Shown: piece by piece, positions 62,831 through 64,000 of the stretch | Position numbering within the stretch: position 1 is the first letter of the stretch | How the letters are laid out: each line of letters begins with the position of its first letter | Source of the DNA: Strigamia acuminata | Lineage: Eukaryota > Arthropoda > Chilopoda > Geophilomorpha > Linotaeniidae | Direction of reading: 5' to 3' | Length of the DNA: 64,000 bases | NCBI GenBank assembly: GCA_949358305.1 | Contig: OX442321.1 | Coordinates: 6,969,605 to 7,033,604, forward strand | Notes under the pieces: generated by a model | The model's database searches: none | The model's input: the letters and a program-made list of their open reading frames with translations, nothing else | Told to the model about the DNA's origin: nothing | Program-made: the position numbers and the translations under genes

Positions 62831-63094
62831 GACCATAGCTGATTTGATTAGTTTGAGTTACACTGTTCTGCAATATTGAAATTCAACAGACAAAAGTAGG
62901 TGCAACAATTCAAAAAGAGAGAGTTAAAAATAGATTTATCTGTAATTAGTTCAAATACACACTTGATAAATAATTCAAACAATGAGCAAATTTAGCTGAA
63001 AAGTTGTGTGAACTGTACTAAACTTAATAATAAATACAATCGACAAAAGTTAAGTGCCCCAATTCATAAATATTTCAACAAGTGGATATTGAAT
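62831..63094. other. IR-6 3' flank
   Basis: Repeats the flanks seen downstream of IR-2, IR-3 and IR-4. No gene. Confidence 0.5.
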
Positions 63095-64000
63095 TCACAA
63101 AATAAATTTATCAATAATAAGTTCAAATATACAAGTAATTAAAGATATTAAAACTGCACCCATTAAGATTACAAAAGGTCCAATTATTTGACCAAACGAC
63201 ACGGGATTGAATTGATTTTCTGAACATCCAGGCAGTTTCGGAAAGTAACGTTGATACTCCACTGATAAAATTCCATACTGCTTCAATAATAAACTTCTGT
63301 TTATAATAAATACATTAATTAAACTGATGCAATAGTTTCTCAGCTAGAATTTGTTTACTTGTAATTGAAATATTCGGCATATGGGAAATGTTTCGAATAG
63401 CCTAATGATACAGATTGCCTGTTGACGTATTGAGATGCGACAGCAAAGTTGCAGTTGTTTTGAATGAGATGTTCCACACCTTCAAATGGTATTATAAAGC
63501 CAAATTTTCCATTATACACCAACTCAATTCCTCCTTCTAGATCTCCCACTTTTGACACAGGCCAATTTTCATATGGTGGTTTCTATAATAAATATCTACT
63601 TTAACTAATACACTTAAAATAAGTAAAATATTACCTGGAATATTTCTTGCGTAATAGTGCCCTTAAGAATCACTGGCAAAAACTCATTCTTCATAAACAT
63701 TTCACCAAGGGAGGAAAAAGGGACTTTGGTGTCTTTTGTTGCAAGCAAAAAAGTCAATATTGAATTATGACTAATAAACATCAACATGGAAAAAACTATG
63801 TAGATTCCAAAAACAAGTTTCATGCACTTCAATGACAAACAGTTAAAGTTGCCTAAATGAAAACAAAACGTTTAATTTATTTGCAATTATTGTTCTTAAA
63901 ACATTTTAAACCTTGTAAGACAATTGGCCAGCAAAGAAATAACTCGTCACTGAAATTTCGAAAATGCTTTCTATGGGAAACGTAATTTGCCAAAACGTTG
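63095..64000 (-). CDS. IR-6: ionotropic receptor, 3' part only (window edge)
   Basis: Exon 10 (63296-63095, M3), exon 9 (63582-63359, S2), exon 8 (63852-63635, M2) and the end of exon 7 (from 63912 to the edge; pore segment and part of M1) are present with the same lengths and phases as IR-1. The M2 motif reads SILTFLLATKD, with F for S. The 5' exons lie outside the window. Confidence 0.8.

Overview
The window looks like arthropod, most likely insect, nuclear DNA. It is AT-rich, has short introns (about 50-115 bp) with GT..AG borders, carries many small inverted-repeat DNA transposons, and holds a tandem family of divergent ionotropic-receptor (IR) chemoreceptor genes on the minus strand. The species cannot be named from sequence alone.

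Host layer: from about 14.3 kb to the right edge there is a tandem array of one IR subfamily, all on the minus strand. IR-0 (14.3-16.4 kb) is a disrupted relic. IR-1 (18042-20580) can be modelled as a complete ten-exon gene of 468 codons with all splice phases agreeing. IR-2 (23.2-25.4 kb), IR-3 (29.0-31.3 kb), IR-4 (38.7-41.9 kb) and IR-5 (42.9-59.0 kb) keep the receptor exons but have damaged or missing first exons. IR-6 (63.1 kb onward) is cut by the window edge. Between them lie two 5'-half fragments of a second subfamily (20.9-22.6 and 27.9-28.5 kb) and an internally deleted pseudogene (60.2-60.5 kb). Each IR has the order signal peptide, short N-terminal region, S1, M1, pore, M2, S2, M3.

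Mobile layer: three LTR retrotransposons with apparently identical LTRs sit in or beside the array. Gypsy-A (1-13820, minus strand; its left LTR is cut by the window edge) has gag, pol and a third ORF. A Ty1/copia element (32519-37276, minus strand) has 205-bp LTRs, one 1366-codon polyprotein and a 5-bp target duplication. Gypsy-B (45086-58553, plus strand) has 1017-bp LTRs, gag, pol, a large third ORF and a 4-bp target duplication, and it lies inside an intron of IR-5. Both gypsy elements carry a textbook -1 frameshift signal at the gag/pol junction (A_AAA_AAC, a 6-7 nt spacer, then a stem-loop). Both have a non-envelope-like third ORF after a spacer of about 1.3-1.4 kb. In Gypsy-B a strong 3' splice site lies directly against the ORF3 start codon.

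Smaller layer: pogo/Tigger-like, piggyBac-like (TTAA), hAT-like (8-bp duplication) and TA-flanked MITEs, fold-back elements, a minisatellite and a hierarchical palindrome. One Tigger-like MITE occupies the same intron in five IR copies, so it predates the tandem duplications. The LTR elements are later arrivals. No tRNA, rRNA or CRISPR array was seen.
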